64,000 bases of DNA from Bog-473 sp963836605 (lineage in GTDB: Bacteria; Actinomycetota; Acidimicrobiia; Acidimicrobiales; RAAP-2): the NCBI GenBank assembly GCA_963836605.1, contig CAWIKB010000009.1, positions 744,001 through 808,000 of the forward strand, read 5' to 3'. The position numbers and the translations under genes are program-made. The notes beneath the pieces are model-generated. The model saw only the letters and a program-made list of their open reading frames with translations, was not told the DNA's origin and searched no databases. Below, in pieces: positions 8,760 through 17,064 of this stretch (position 1 is the stretch's first letter; each line of letters begins with the position of its first letter).

Positions 8760-9704
8760 TCAGCTCGCGTGGGCGGGGGAGTGCGACGGGGTGGCCCGGA
8801 AGTCGACGGCGTCGTGGGTGAGTTCCATGAACGCGTCCTCGAGGGAGCCCCGCTGGGGCGCGAGCTCGTGCAGGGTCAGGGTGCGTGCCGCGGCCAGCTC
8901 GCCGATCTGCACCGAGGTCAACCCGGTGGCCAGGATGGCGCCGTCGTCGTCCATCCGGGCCACGGCCCCGGCTTCGTCCAACGCGGCGAGGAACGGGGCG
9001 CTGGTGGGCGTCACCACCCGGACGGCGTCGAGCCCGGCCCGTGAGGCGAATGCCTTGACGGTCGTTTCGGCGATGAGAGCGCCACGGCCGATCACCACCA
9101 GCCGTTCGGCGGTGAGGGCCATCTCGTTGATCAGGTGGCTGGAGACGAAGACGGTGCGCCCTTCCGCCGCCAGGTCGCGCAGAAGGTGGCGGGCCCACCG
9201 GATGCCTTCGGGGTCGAGGCCGTTGATGGGCTCGTCGAAGAGCAGGACGGCGGGGTCACCCAGGAGCGCGCTGGCGATCCCCAGGCGTTGTCCCATGCCG
9301 AGGGAGAACTTGCCGGCCCTCTGGTGGGCCACATGGGACAGCCCCACGATGTCGAGAACCTCCTCGATGCGGGAACGAGGGATGTCATTGCTGTTGGCCA
9401 GGAACAAGAGGTGGTTGTACGCGCTGCGCGCGGGATGGAAGGCCTTGGCCTCGAGGAGTGCGCCCACCTCGCGTAGGGGCCACTTGAGCTCCCCGTACCT
9501 CTTGCCGTTGATCAGCGCCCTCCCGGTGGTCGGGTTGTCGAGCCCCGTGATCATCCGCATGGTGGTCGACTTGCCGGACCCGTTCGGACCGAGGAAGCCG
9601 GTGACCACGCCCGGGTGCACGGCGAAACTCAGATGGTCGACGGCCAGTGTCCGGCCGTAGCGCTTGGTCAGTCCCTCGACGACGATGTTGCTGCCAACGT
9701 TCAT
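8760..9704 (-). CDS. ABC transporter ATP-binding protein
   Basis: Nucleotide-binding subunit of the ABC-2 exporter, 314 residues. Walker A is GPNGSGKST, the signature is FSLGMGQRLGIASALL and Walker B is VLLFDEPINGLDP, followed by the H-loop in FVSSHLI. The C-terminal extension (about 215-314) is typical of drug-resistance type ATPases. The start at 9704 is chosen because TACCTT lies 6 nt upstream, a leaderless arrangement; the GGAGG one base before the ATG is too close to act as a Shine-Dalgarno. An in-frame ATG at 9740 is less likely. It is the first gene of the exporter-kinase-regulator unit and is divergent from argC. Confidence 0.9.
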   Translation of the reverse strand: MNVGSNIVVEGLTKRYGRTLAVDHLSFAVHPGVVTGFLGPNGSGKSTTMRMITGLDNPTTGRALINGKRYGELKWPLREVGALLEAKAFHPARSAYNHLLFLANSNDIPRSRIEEVLDIVGLSHVAHQRAGKFSLGMGQRLGIASALLGDPAVLLFDEPINGLDPEGIRWARHLLRDLAAEGRTVFVSSHLINEMALTAERLVVIGRGALIAETTVKAFASRAGLDAVRVVTPTSAPFLAALDEAGAVARMDDDGAILATGLTSVQIGELAAARTLTLHELAPQRGSLEDAFMELTHDAVDFRATPSHSPAHAS

Positions 9705-9710
9705 GCCTCC

Positions 9711-9716
9711 AAGGTA
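9711..9716 (-). promoter_or_regulatory. -10 element of leaderless promoter for the ABC exporter operon
   Basis: On the minus strand TACCTT ends 6 nt before the ATG at 9704. It would drive the exporter/two-component unit and fixes the start of the ATPase. Confidence 0.55.
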
Positions 9717-9838
9717 AGGAATGCCGTGGCGGATGAACATCCGGCCACCGGGCTTCTCGTCCCTGGTGCTAACCCCCGTCTCGGCCGCCGCCGACGCCGG
9801 CGCTCTCGGGGAGCCCGCCGAGCGCCGGCCGGGACGCC

Positions 9839-9869
9839 GTATGCATGAATATGCGAGTTTCTGTATACT
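9839..9869 (+). promoter_or_regulatory. argC promoter with ArgR-type operator
   Basis: TATACT at 9864-9869 lies 6 nt before the argC ATG with no Shine-Dalgarno, so the mRNA is probably leaderless. Just upstream, TATGCATGAATATGCGAG (9840-9857) resembles actinobacterial ARG boxes (AT-rich TGCAT/ATGCA arms), and a weaker half-site overlaps the -10. ArgR encoded in this operon would be expected to bind here and block the polymerase. The operator is assigned by resemblance only. Confidence 0.55.
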
Positions 9870-9875
9870 GATGCG

Positions 9876-10898
9876 ATGAAAGCAGGGATCGTGGGGGCTT
9901 CAGGCTATACGGGGGCCGAACTGCTGCGGTTGCTGGCCGGGCACAGCGAGATCGACGTGGCCGTGGTGACGGCGCACTCCCATGCGGGCCAGATGGTGGG
10001 TGCGCACACACCGTCGTTGGCCGCCGCCTACCCCGGGCTCCTCTACGAGGCGGCCGACCCGGAGCGCCTGGTCGGGTTGGACCTGGTCTTCTGCGCCCTG
10101 CCCCACGGGGAGTCGCAGCGGATGGTGCCGGCCCTGGTGGACCGGGTCGGCGTGATCGTCGACCTGGCGGCGGACTTCCGGCTGCGGGACGCCTCGCTCT
10201 ACCCCACCTGGTACGGCGCCGAGCACGCGGCGCCCGCCCTGTTGTCGACCGCCGCCTACGGCCTGCCCGAGTTGTTCCGGAGCGAGTTGCCGGGGGCCCG
10301 GCTCATCGCCGCGGCCGGGTGCTACCCGACGGCGGCCGGCCTGGCCCTGGCCCCCCTGCTGCGCGCCGGCCTGGTCGAGCCCGCCGGGATCGTCGTCGAT
10401 GCTGCCTCGGGGGTCTCGGGTGCCGGGCGCGGGGCCAAGGAGTCCCTCCACTTCGGGACGGTCGACGAGGACTTCGTGGCCTACGGACTGTTGGACCATC
10501 GCCACACGCCCGAGATGGAGCAGATCCTGGGGGCCCAATTGCTGTTCACACCCCATCTCGCGCCCATGACCCGGGGCATCCTGGCCACCTGCTACGCGCG
10601 CCCGGCGCCCGGCACCGGTGCCCTGACCACCGCTGAAGTCATGGGCGCCCTGCATGCGGCCTACGACGAGGAGCCGTTCGTGGTGGTGACCGACGCGCCG
10701 CCGTCGACCAAGGCCACGACCGGGTCGAACTGTGCCCACGTGACGGCCCGGGTGGATCCCCGCACCGGCTGGGTGCTCAGCCTGTGCGCCCTCGACAACC
10801 TGGTCAAGGGGGCGTCGGGCCAGGCCGTCCAATGTGCCAACGTCGCGCTCGACCTGGCCGAGACCTCCGGTCTCCCGCTCGGGGGTCTCTACCCGTGA
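9876..10898 (+). CDS. argC: N-acetyl-gamma-glutamyl-phosphate reductase
   Basis: NADPH-dependent third step of arginine synthesis, reducing N-acetylglutamyl-5-phosphate to the semialdehyde. It has 340 residues, the usual length. The N-terminal nucleotide-binding motif is VGASGYTGAEL and the catalytic cysteine is C149 in AAAGCYPTA. The dimerisation domain contains GVSGAGRG and the HRHTPEMEQ motif. It is the first gene of an eight-gene arginine operon, and its stop overlaps the argJ start by four bases. It is transcribed from the leaderless promoter at 9864-9869. Confidence 0.97.
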   Translation: MKAGIVGASGYTGAELLRLLAGHSEIDVAVVTAHSHAGQMVGAHTPSLAAAYPGLLYEAADPERLVGLDLVFCALPHGESQRMVPALVDRVGVIVDLAADFRLRDASLYPTWYGAEHAAPALLSTAAYGLPELFRSELPGARLIAAAGCYPTAAGLALAPLLRAGLVEPAGIVVDAASGVSGAGRGAKESLHFGTVDEDFVAYGLLDHRHTPEMEQILGAQLLFTPHLAPMTRGILATCYARPAPGTGALTTAEVMGALHAAYDEEPFVVVTDAPPSTKATTGSNCAHVTARVDPRTGWVLSLCALDNLVKGASGQAVQCANVALDLAETSGLPLGGLYP

Positions 10899-12064
10899 GC
10901 GTGACCGCACCGCAGGGTTTCGTGGCGGCCGGGGGCTCGGCCGGCATCAAGTCGGGCGGCGTGCCCGATGTGGCGGTGGTGGCCACGGTCGACGGGACGG
11001 CCGTCCCGGCCGCCGGCGTGTTCACCTCCAATCTGGCTACGGCGGCGCCGGTGCTGGTGAGCCGGGAGCACCTTCTGACCAGCTCGGGTCGGGCCGCCGG
11101 GGTGATCCTGACCTCGGGGAATGCCAACGCGGCCACCGGGGCGCCGGGGCGGGAGGCGGCCCGCCGCCTGTGCACGTCGACCGCGGTGGCCGTCGGCGCC
11201 GCGCCCGAAGAGATCCTGATCTGCCAGACCGGTCTCATCGGCGTCCCGTTCCCGATCCGTTCGGTCGAGCCGCATCTGGCGGGAATCCTCGAGGGCCGGG
11301 CTGCCGGCCCGGAGGCCGGCGCCGCCGCGGCCCGGGCCATCATGACCACCGACACGGTGACCAAGGAGGCTCTGGTGCGGGGCGCGGGCTTCACCGTCGG
11401 CGCCATGGCCAAAGGCGCGGCCATGCTGGCCCCGGACATGGCCACCATGCTCGCCCTGTGCACCACCGACGCGGTGGCCGACCCGGCCACGTTGCACGCC
11501 GCCCTCGGCCACGCGGTGGACGCGTCGTTCAATGCCATGACCGTCGACGGGGCCACCTCGACCAACGACACCGTGCTGGTGCTGGCTTCCGGCATGGGTG
11601 CCGCACCGAGCGCGGCCGTACTCACCGACGCGCTGAGCGAGGTGTGCCGCTCGCTCGCCCAGCAGATGGTGGCCGACGCCGAGGGCGCCACCAAGGTGTC
11701 CCACGTGCGCGTGGTCGGGGCGCGGAGCGACGGTGACGCGCACCGGGCCGCCCGCAAGGTGGCTGACTCCGTCCTCGTCCAGTGCTCCCTCAACGGCGAG
11801 GATCCCTACTGGGGCCGGGTGGTCAGCGAGCTGGGCTCGGCCGGGGTGGCCTTCGACCCCGACACCGTCTCGGTGGCCTACGGCGACGTGGTGGTGTGTG
11901 CGGGCGGCGTCGGGGTGGCGCACGACGAGGCGGCGCTGGCGGCGCACATGTCCGGGCGACACGTCGAGATCGTCTGTGATCTCGGAGTCGGGAACGGCAG
12001 CGGCGCCGTGCTGGGGACCGACCTGGGTTACGGCTACATCGACGAGAACCGGACGACGTCGTGA
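10895..12064 (+). CDS. argJ: Bifunctional ornithine acetyltransferase / N-acetylglutamate synthase
   Basis: Recycles the acetyl group from N-acetylornithine to glutamate. The 389-residue precursor is cleaved autocatalytically into alpha and beta chains. The cleavage site is LAPDMATML, placing the new N-terminal nucleophile at T184; Asp replaces the Asn often seen before Met-Ala. Other family motifs are GNANAATG and MTVDGATSTNDTV. The GTG start overlaps argC (GTGA) and its stop overlaps argB. Presence of argJ shows the cyclic form of the pathway. Whether the first acetylation can also be done by this enzyme is not visible in sequence. Confidence 0.97.
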   Translation: MSVTAPQGFVAAGGSAGIKSGGVPDVAVVATVDGTAVPAAGVFTSNLATAAPVLVSREHLLTSSGRAAGVILTSGNANAATGAPGREAARRLCTSTAVAVGAAPEEILICQTGLIGVPFPIRSVEPHLAGILEGRAAGPEAGAAAARAIMTTDTVTKEALVRGAGFTVGAMAKGAAMLAPDMATMLALCTTDAVADPATLHAALGHAVDASFNAMTVDGATSTNDTVLVLASGMGAAPSAAVLTDALSEVCRSLAQQMVADAEGATKVSHVRVVGARSDGDAHRAARKVADSVLVQCSLNGEDPYWGRVVSELGSAGVAFDPDTVSVAYGDVVVCAGGVGVAHDEAALAAHMSGRHVEIVCDLGVGNGSGAVLGTDLGYGYIDENRTTS

Positions 12065-12981
12065 CGGCGCCGCAGGAGCGGGCGGCACAGGCACCCCGCA
12101 ACTCCGCCGCTCAGAAGGCCGCGGCGCGGAACACGGCCTCGGTGCTGGTGGAGGCCCTGCCCTACATCCGCCGGTTCCGGGGCCAGGTCGTCGTGGTCAA
12201 GTACGGCGGCAACGCGCTGAACGGTTCGACGGGAGGGGCCGACGACGCGCTGACCTCCTTCGCCCAGGACGTGGTCCTGATGCGTGCGGTGGGCATCCTG
12301 CCCGTGGTGGTGCACGGCGGCGGGCCCCAGATCGGCGACCTCATGGCGCGCCTGGGCAAGCAGACCGAGTTCCGCAACGGCCTCCGGGTGACCGATGCCG
12401 AGACGCTCGATATCGCCCGCATGGTGCTGGTGGGCAAGGTCAACCGCGACATCGTCTCGGCCATCAACGTGCACGGCCCACTGGCCGTGGGGATGTCGGG
12501 CGAGGACGCCAACCTCATCACCGCGGCCCAACGCGACGTCGAGCTCGGCTTCGTCGGCAGCGTGGCCGTGGTCGATCCCACCATGTTGCAACGCCTGGTG
12601 GCCGAGGGGATCATCCCGGTGGTGGCCACCATCGGGGCCGATGCGGCGGGCCAGGCCTACAACATCAACGCGGACACCGTGGCCGGCGCCCTGGCCGTGG
12701 CCCTCGAGGCCGAGAAGCTGATCTACCTGACCGATGTCGAGGGTCTCCGGGTGGTCCCCGACGACCCGTCCACGCTGGTCCACCAAGCCAGCCTCGAGGT
12801 GGTCGACGAGATCCAGCGCAGCGGGGCCGCCGTGGGCGGGATGATGCCCAAGCTCGAGGCCTGCGCCCGGGCGGTGCGGGGTGGAGTCGCCCGGGCGCAC
12901 ATCCTCGATGGCCGCGTCCCGCACGCCCTCCTGCTGGAGCTCTTCACCGATTCGGGTGTGGGCACCATGGTGCTGCCGTGA
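12061..12981 (+). CDS. argB: Acetylglutamate kinase
   Basis: Second step of the pathway: phosphorylates N-acetylglutamate. It has 306 residues of the amino-acid kinase fold. Glycine-rich motifs VVKYGGNAL and VVVHGGGPQIG bind ATP and substrate, NINADTVAG is in the ATP site, and YLTDVEGLR is conserved. It starts at GTG overlapping the argJ stop and ends overlapping argD. An N-terminal extension of about 30 Ala-rich residues precedes ALPYIRRFRGQ, as in arginine-sensitive kinases, so feedback inhibition is plausible. Confidence 0.97.
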   Translation: MTAPQERAAQAPRNSAAQKAAARNTASVLVEALPYIRRFRGQVVVVKYGGNALNGSTGGADDALTSFAQDVVLMRAVGILPVVVHGGGPQIGDLMARLGKQTEFRNGLRVTDAETLDIARMVLVGKVNRDIVSAINVHGPLAVGMSGEDANLITAAQRDVELGFVGSVAVVDPTMLQRLVAEGIIPVVATIGADAAGQAYNINADTVAGALAVALEAEKLIYLTDVEGLRVVPDDPSTLVHQASLEVVDEIQRSGAAVGGMMPKLEACARAVRGGVARAHILDGRVPHALLLELFTDSGVGTMVLP

Positions 12982-14360
12982 GTGAGCGCACCACTGCACC
13001 GGCCACCACCGGCCCGGTTACCACGGCACGATCGGCCCCCGCTGAGCCGGCTACCGCCGCACCGACCGGTGTCGACCGCCGCGCCCTGATGCGGACCTAC
13101 CCCGAGCCCCCGGCCACCTTCGTGCGCGGCTCGGGCACCGTGCTCTACGACGCCCAGGACACGGCGTACCTCGACTTCATCACCGGCCTGGCCGTGGTGT
13201 CGCTGGGGCACGCCCACCCGGTGGTGGCCGAGGCGGTGGCGGCCCAGGCCCGCACGCTCAGCCACGTCTCCAATCTCTACGGCAACGAGCTGGGGCCCGA
13301 GGTGGCGCTGACCATCGACCGCCTGATCAACGGCGGGACCGGACAGGCCGGCGGGCAGGTGTTCTTCACCAACTCGGGGGCCGAGGCGAACGAGTGCGCC
13401 CTGAAGCTGGCCCGCCGCTGGGCCGGGAGCGGCCGGCATGTCGTCCTCAGCGCCGACAACTCGTTCCACGGGAGGACCCTGGCCACCCTGACCGCCACCG
13501 GACAACCCGAGAAGCACGCGCCGTTCCAGCCGCTGCCCGAAGGCTTCGTCCACGTCCCCTACGACGACGTGGACGCGCTCGAGCGGGCGCTGGACGCCAC
13601 GGTGGCCGCCGTGCTCCTCGAGCCGCTCCAGGGCGAGGGTGGCGTCAACGTGCCGAGCTCGGACTACCTGGGCGCAGTGCGGGCCCTGTGCACCGAGCGC
13701 GACGCCCTGCTGATGCTCGATGAGGTGCAGACCGGCCTCGGCCGCACGGGCCACTGGTTCGCCTTCCAGGCCCAGGGGCTCGCGCCCGACGTGGTCACCA
13801 TGGCCAAGGCCCTGGGCAACGGGATGCCGGTGGGGGCCTGCTGGGCCCGGGCCGAAGTGGCGGCGGCGTTCGGCCCCGGCGACCACGGCTCGACCTTCGG
13901 CGGGCAGCCGCTGGCCCTGGCCGCGGTCCGGGCCACCCTGGCCGTGATGGAGGCCGAGGACGTCTGCGGTCGGGCCCGACGGGCCGGCGCCCGCCTGGCC
14001 GACGGGCTGGCCCGCCTGCCGGGCGTGGTCTCGGTGCGCGGCGCCGGGTTGCTGCTGGCCGCCGAGCTGGCCCAGCCCGTGGCCGGCGAGGTGACGAAGG
14101 TCGCGCTGGCCCACGGCCTGCTGGTGAACGCCGTGCGCCCGGACGCGGTGCGCGTGGCTCCACCGTTGCTGGTCAGCGACGGCGAGATCGATGCCGCGCT
14201 GGACATCCTCGCCGCGGCGTTGGAAGACGTGCTGGCGGATGGCTCGATCGGCGACTCGGCGGACGCATCGACACACGACTCGACCGGCCCCTCGACCGGC
14301 GACTCGACCGGCGACTCGACCGGCCCCGCGCCGGCCGGGCCCGGTCAGCGGGGGGGTTGA
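12978..14360 (+). CDS. argD: Acetylornithine aminotransferase with extended repetitive tails
   Basis: PLP-dependent class III aminotransferase converting N-acetylglutamate semialdehyde to N-acetylornithine. The catalytic Lys is in TMAKALGNGMPVGA; the cofactor-binding Asp is in LLMLDEVQTGLGRTG and FFTNSGAEANE is conserved. At 460 residues it is about 60 longer than usual. The GTG start gives a Thr/Ala/Pro-rich N-terminus of about 35 residues. After the normal end near LEDVL there is an acidic Ser/Thr/Gly tail, partly encoded by four 12-bp repeats (14277-14324). It overlaps argB by four bases; argF starts 5 bp after its stop. Confidence 0.95.
   Translation: MSERTTAPATTGPVTTARSAPAEPATAAPTGVDRRALMRTYPEPPATFVRGSGTVLYDAQDTAYLDFITGLAVVSLGHAHPVVAEAVAAQARTLSHVSNLYGNELGPEVALTIDRLINGGTGQAGGQVFFTNSGAEANECALKLARRWAGSGRHVVLSADNSFHGRTLATLTATGQPEKHAPFQPLPEGFVHVPYDDVDALERALDATVAAVLLEPLQGEGGVNVPSSDYLGAVRALCTERDALLMLDEVQTGLGRTGHWFAFQAQGLAPDVVTMAKALGNGMPVGACWARAEVAAAFGPGDHGSTFGGQPLALAAVRATLAVMEAEDVCGRARRAGARLADGLARLPGVVSVRGAGLLLAAELAQPVAGEVTKVALAHGLLVNAVRPDAVRVAPPLLVSDGEIDAALDILAAALEDVLADGSIGDSADASTHDSTGPSTGDSTGDSTGPAPAGPGQRGG
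14277..14324 (+). repeat. Four 12-bp tandem repeats in the 3' end of argD
   Basis: Units of GACTCGACCGGC (second copy CCCTCGACCGGC) encode D/P-S-T-G four times in the C-terminal tail of ArgD. Such repeats can expand or contract in frame. Confidence 0.85.
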
Positions 14361-14364
14361 GGAC

Positions 14365-15303
14365 GTGCCGCATTTCTTCGACATCGACCACCTCAGCCCG
14401 GCGGCGTTCGATCGCGTGCTCCAATTGGCCACCAACGTCGCGGTCGGTCCGGTCCTGGCCGGCGACGGGGTGGCGCTGCTCTTCGAGAAACCGTCGGCCC
14501 GGACCCGCAACTCGACCGAGATGGCGGTGGCGGGCCTGGGCGGGCATCCGGTCTACATCCAGGGCACCGAGGTCGGCCTCGATACGCGTGAGTCGGCCGA
14601 GGACGTCGCCCGCACCTTGGGCTGCTATCACCGGCTCCTCTGCGCCCGGGTCTTCGACCACCGGACGCTGGTCCGCATGGCGGCCGCGCTCGACGGCAGC
14701 GGCTTCGACGTGCCCGTCATCAACCTGCTCTCGGACCAGGCCCATCCCTGCCAGGCCATCGCCGACGTGCTCACGCTGCGCGACACCCTCGGTCCGCTGC
14801 CGGGGCTCTCGCTCGCCTACGTCGGCGACGCCAACAACATGTGCCGCTCCCTGGCCAAGGCGGCCCTGGCCCAAGGGATGGAGTTCCGGGTGGCCTCGCC
14901 GGCCGACTACTCGTTCTCGGTGGAGGAACTGGCCCGGCTCGACGAGCTCTCGGAACGCTTCGGGCGTGGCGGCACGCTGCGCGCCACCCACGACCCCCGC
15001 GAGGCGGCCGACGGGGCCGATGCCTTCTACACCGACGTCTGGACGAGCATGGGCCAGGAAGCCGAGCGGGCGGCACGGTTGAAGGCGTTCGCCGGGTTCA
15101 CCGTCGACGACGCGTTGGTCGCGTTGGGTGCGCCCGGTGCGGTGGTGCTGCACTGCCTTCCGGCCCATCGGGGGGAGGAGATCGCGGCGTCGGTCTTCGA
15201 GGGCCCCCAGAGCGTGGTGTGGCGCCAGGCGGCCCACCGCCAGACCGCGATGCGCGGCATCCTGGCCTGGTCCGTCGAGCCGTCGTCGGGCGCAGGATCA
15301 TGA
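14365..15303 (+). CDS. argF: Ornithine carbamoyltransferase
   Basis: Makes citrulline from ornithine and carbamoyl phosphate. It has 312 residues. The carbamoyl-phosphate loop is FEKPSARTRNSTE, the second site is DQAHPCQAIADVL, and the ornithine-binding motif is HCLPAHRGEEI, which separates it from aspartate carbamoyltransferases. The GTG start at 14365 follows a G-rich Shine-Dalgarno (14350-14356). Its stop overlaps the ATG of argR. All catalytic motifs are intact. Confidence 0.97.
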   Translation: MPHFFDIDHLSPAAFDRVLQLATNVAVGPVLAGDGVALLFEKPSARTRNSTEMAVAGLGGHPVYIQGTEVGLDTRESAEDVARTLGCYHRLLCARVFDHRTLVRMAAALDGSGFDVPVINLLSDQAHPCQAIADVLTLRDTLGPLPGLSLAYVGDANNMCRSLAKAALAQGMEFRVASPADYSFSVEELARLDELSERFGRGGTLRATHDPREAADGADAFYTDVWTSMGQEAERAARLKAFAGFTVDDALVALGAPGAVVLHCLPAHRGEEIAASVFEGPQSVVWRQAAHRQTAMRGILAWSVEPSSGAGS

Positions 15304-15833
15304 GCACCAGCGCCCGGCCCACCCGGATGACCAAGCATCAGCGCCAACACCGGATCACCAAGCTGCTCGAGGCCCAGGCCGTCACCAGCCAGGGGCAGCT
15401 GGTGGCCCTCCTGGCCGACCAAGGTGTCGAGGCCACCCAGACCACGGTGTCGCGCGACCTCGAGGACCTGGGCGCGGTCAAGGTCCGCCTGCCCGGTGGC
15501 GACACTGCCTACGCGCTGCCCGAGCTCCCGGTGCACCAGATCGCGCCCGAGGACCATCTACGCCGCGTGCTGGGGGAGTGGGTGGTCGAGGTGGCGTCCT
15601 CGGGCAACCTGGTGGTACTGCGGACGCCGCCCGGGTCGGCGCATGTCGTAGGCTCGGCCCTCGATCGGAGTGGGCTCGACGCGGTGATCGGGACGGTGGC
15701 CGGGGACGACACCGTGCTGGTGATCACCGACGAGGACGTGGGGGGCCACGCGATGGCGGCGCGCCTGCGCGACGTGGCCGGAATGGCCGGAGAGACCAGG
15801 ATCGCCTGGCCGGGAAGGACGGAAGATGGCTGA
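15300..15833 (+). CDS. argR: Arginine repressor
   Basis: Hexameric, arginine-responsive DNA-binding regulator of 177 residues. The N-terminal winged helix-turn-helix includes the recognition segment TQTTVSRDLEDLGAVKVRL. The C-terminal oligomerisation and arginine-binding domain contains GTVAGDDTVLVI, where the Asp pair contacts arginine. It lies inside the operon it presumably controls, between argF and argG, the order seen in Mycobacterium tuberculosis. Its ATG overlaps argF (ATGA) and its last 8 bp overlap argG. Confidence 0.96.
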   Translation: MSTSARPTRMTKHQRQHRITKLLEAQAVTSQGQLVALLADQGVEATQTTVSRDLEDLGAVKVRLPGGDTAYALPELPVHQIAPEDHLRRVLGEWVVEVASSGNLVVLRTPPGSAHVVGSALDRSGLDAVIGTVAGDDTVLVITDEDVGGHAMAARLRDVAGMAGETRIAWPGRTEDG

Positions 15834-17064
15834 GCGAGTCGTATTGGCCTACAGCGGCGGCCTCGACACCTCGGTGGCGGTCCGTTGGCTCATCGAGAAC
15901 GAGGGCGTCGAGGTCATCGCCGTCGCGGTCAACGTCGGGCAGGCCGCGGACCGGGGCGGCGAGGACTGGGACGCCATCCGCCAGCGCGCCCTGGCCGCCG
16001 GGGCGGTCGAGGCGGTCGTGGTCGACGCCCGGGCCGAGATGGCCGAGGACTTCTGCGTGCCGGCTCTGCGCGCCAACGCGCGCTACGAGGGCAAGTACCC
16101 ACTGGTCTCCGCGCTGTCGCGCCCGGTCATCGTGCGGCATCTGGTCGCCGAAGCCCGCCGCCACGGAGCCACCGCAGTGGCCCACGGCTGTACCGGCAAG
16201 GGCAACGACCAGGTCCGCTTCGAGGTGGGGACGCGCGCGCTGGCACCGGACCTCGCCATCTACGCCCCGGCCCGGGTCTGGGGCCTGAGCCGGGAGGAGT
16301 GTGTCGATCTGGCCACCAAGTGGGAGATCCCCATCACGGTCACCCGGGAGAAGCTCTACTCCATTGACGACAACCTGTGGGGCAAGGCCATTGAGTGCGG
16401 CGCCATCGAGGACCCGTGGGCCCCGGCGCCCGACGACGTGTACACCCTGACCCGGGTCACCGAGAGGGAGGCGACCGAGGTCATCGTCGGCTTCCAGGCG
16501 GGTGTGCCGGTGACGCTCGACGGCGACGACCTGCCGCCGTTGGAGCTGATCGCCCGGATCGGCGCCCTGGCCGGCAGCCGCGGCTTCGGACGGTTGGACA
16601 TGATCGAGAACCGCCGGGTGGGGATCAAGAGCCGGGAGGTCTACGAGTGCCCCGGCGCGCTGGCCCTGATGGTGGCCCACGCGGACCTCGAGGACCTCAC
16701 CCTCGAGCGCGACCTGCACCACGAGAAGGCCCGCCTCGAGCCCCGCTGGTCCGAACTGGTCTACGACGGGCTGTGGTTCTCCCCGCTCAAGTCGGCGCTC
16801 GACGCATTCATCGCCGAGTCGCAACGTCACGTGACCGGCGAGGTGCGCCTGCGCTTCGAGGCCCCCGGCATCTGCACCGTCGTCGGTCGCCGCAGCCCGG
16901 TGGCGCTCTACGACCACGGTCTGGCCACCTATGACGCCTCCGACACCTTCCGTCATCAGGACGCGGAGGGGTTCGTGCGGTTGTGGGGGCTCGGGGTGGC
17001 CACGTGGTCGGCCCGCCAGGGGCCCGGATCCCCGCAGTGGATGCCGGGGGTGAGGGACTCGTGA
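15826..17064 (+). CDS. argG: Argininosuccinate synthase
   Basis: ATP-dependent condensation of citrulline with aspartate. It has 412 residues. The PP-loop ATP-binding motif is LAYSGGLDTSVAVRWL; AHGCTGKGNDQVRFE and YSIDDNLWGKAIE form the citrulline and aspartate sites. A strong Shine-Dalgarno (GGAAGGACGGAAG) lies inside the 3' end of argR. The final 4 bp overlap the GTG of argH. Confidence 0.97.
   Translation: MAERVVLAYSGGLDTSVAVRWLIENEGVEVIAVAVNVGQAADRGGEDWDAIRQRALAAGAVEAVVVDARAEMAEDFCVPALRANARYEGKYPLVSALSRPVIVRHLVAEARRHGATAVAHGCTGKGNDQVRFEVGTRALAPDLAIYAPARVWGLSREECVDLATKWEIPITVTREKLYSIDDNLWGKAIECGAIEDPWAPAPDDVYTLTRVTEREATEVIVGFQAGVPVTLDGDDLPPLELIARIGALAGSRGFGRLDMIENRRVGIKSREVYECPGALALMVAHADLEDLTLERDLHHEKARLEPRWSELVYDGLWFSPLKSALDAFIAESQRHVTGEVRLRFEAPGICTVVGRRSPVALYDHGLATYDASDTFRHQDAEGFVRLWGLGVATWSARQGPGSPQWMPGVRDS

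Noticed and set aside
12723..14510. A 595-residue minus-strand frame through argB and argD
   Set aside because: Antisense shadow of the arginine operon; composition is dominated by Gly, Arg, His and Gln as expected for reverse-frame reading.
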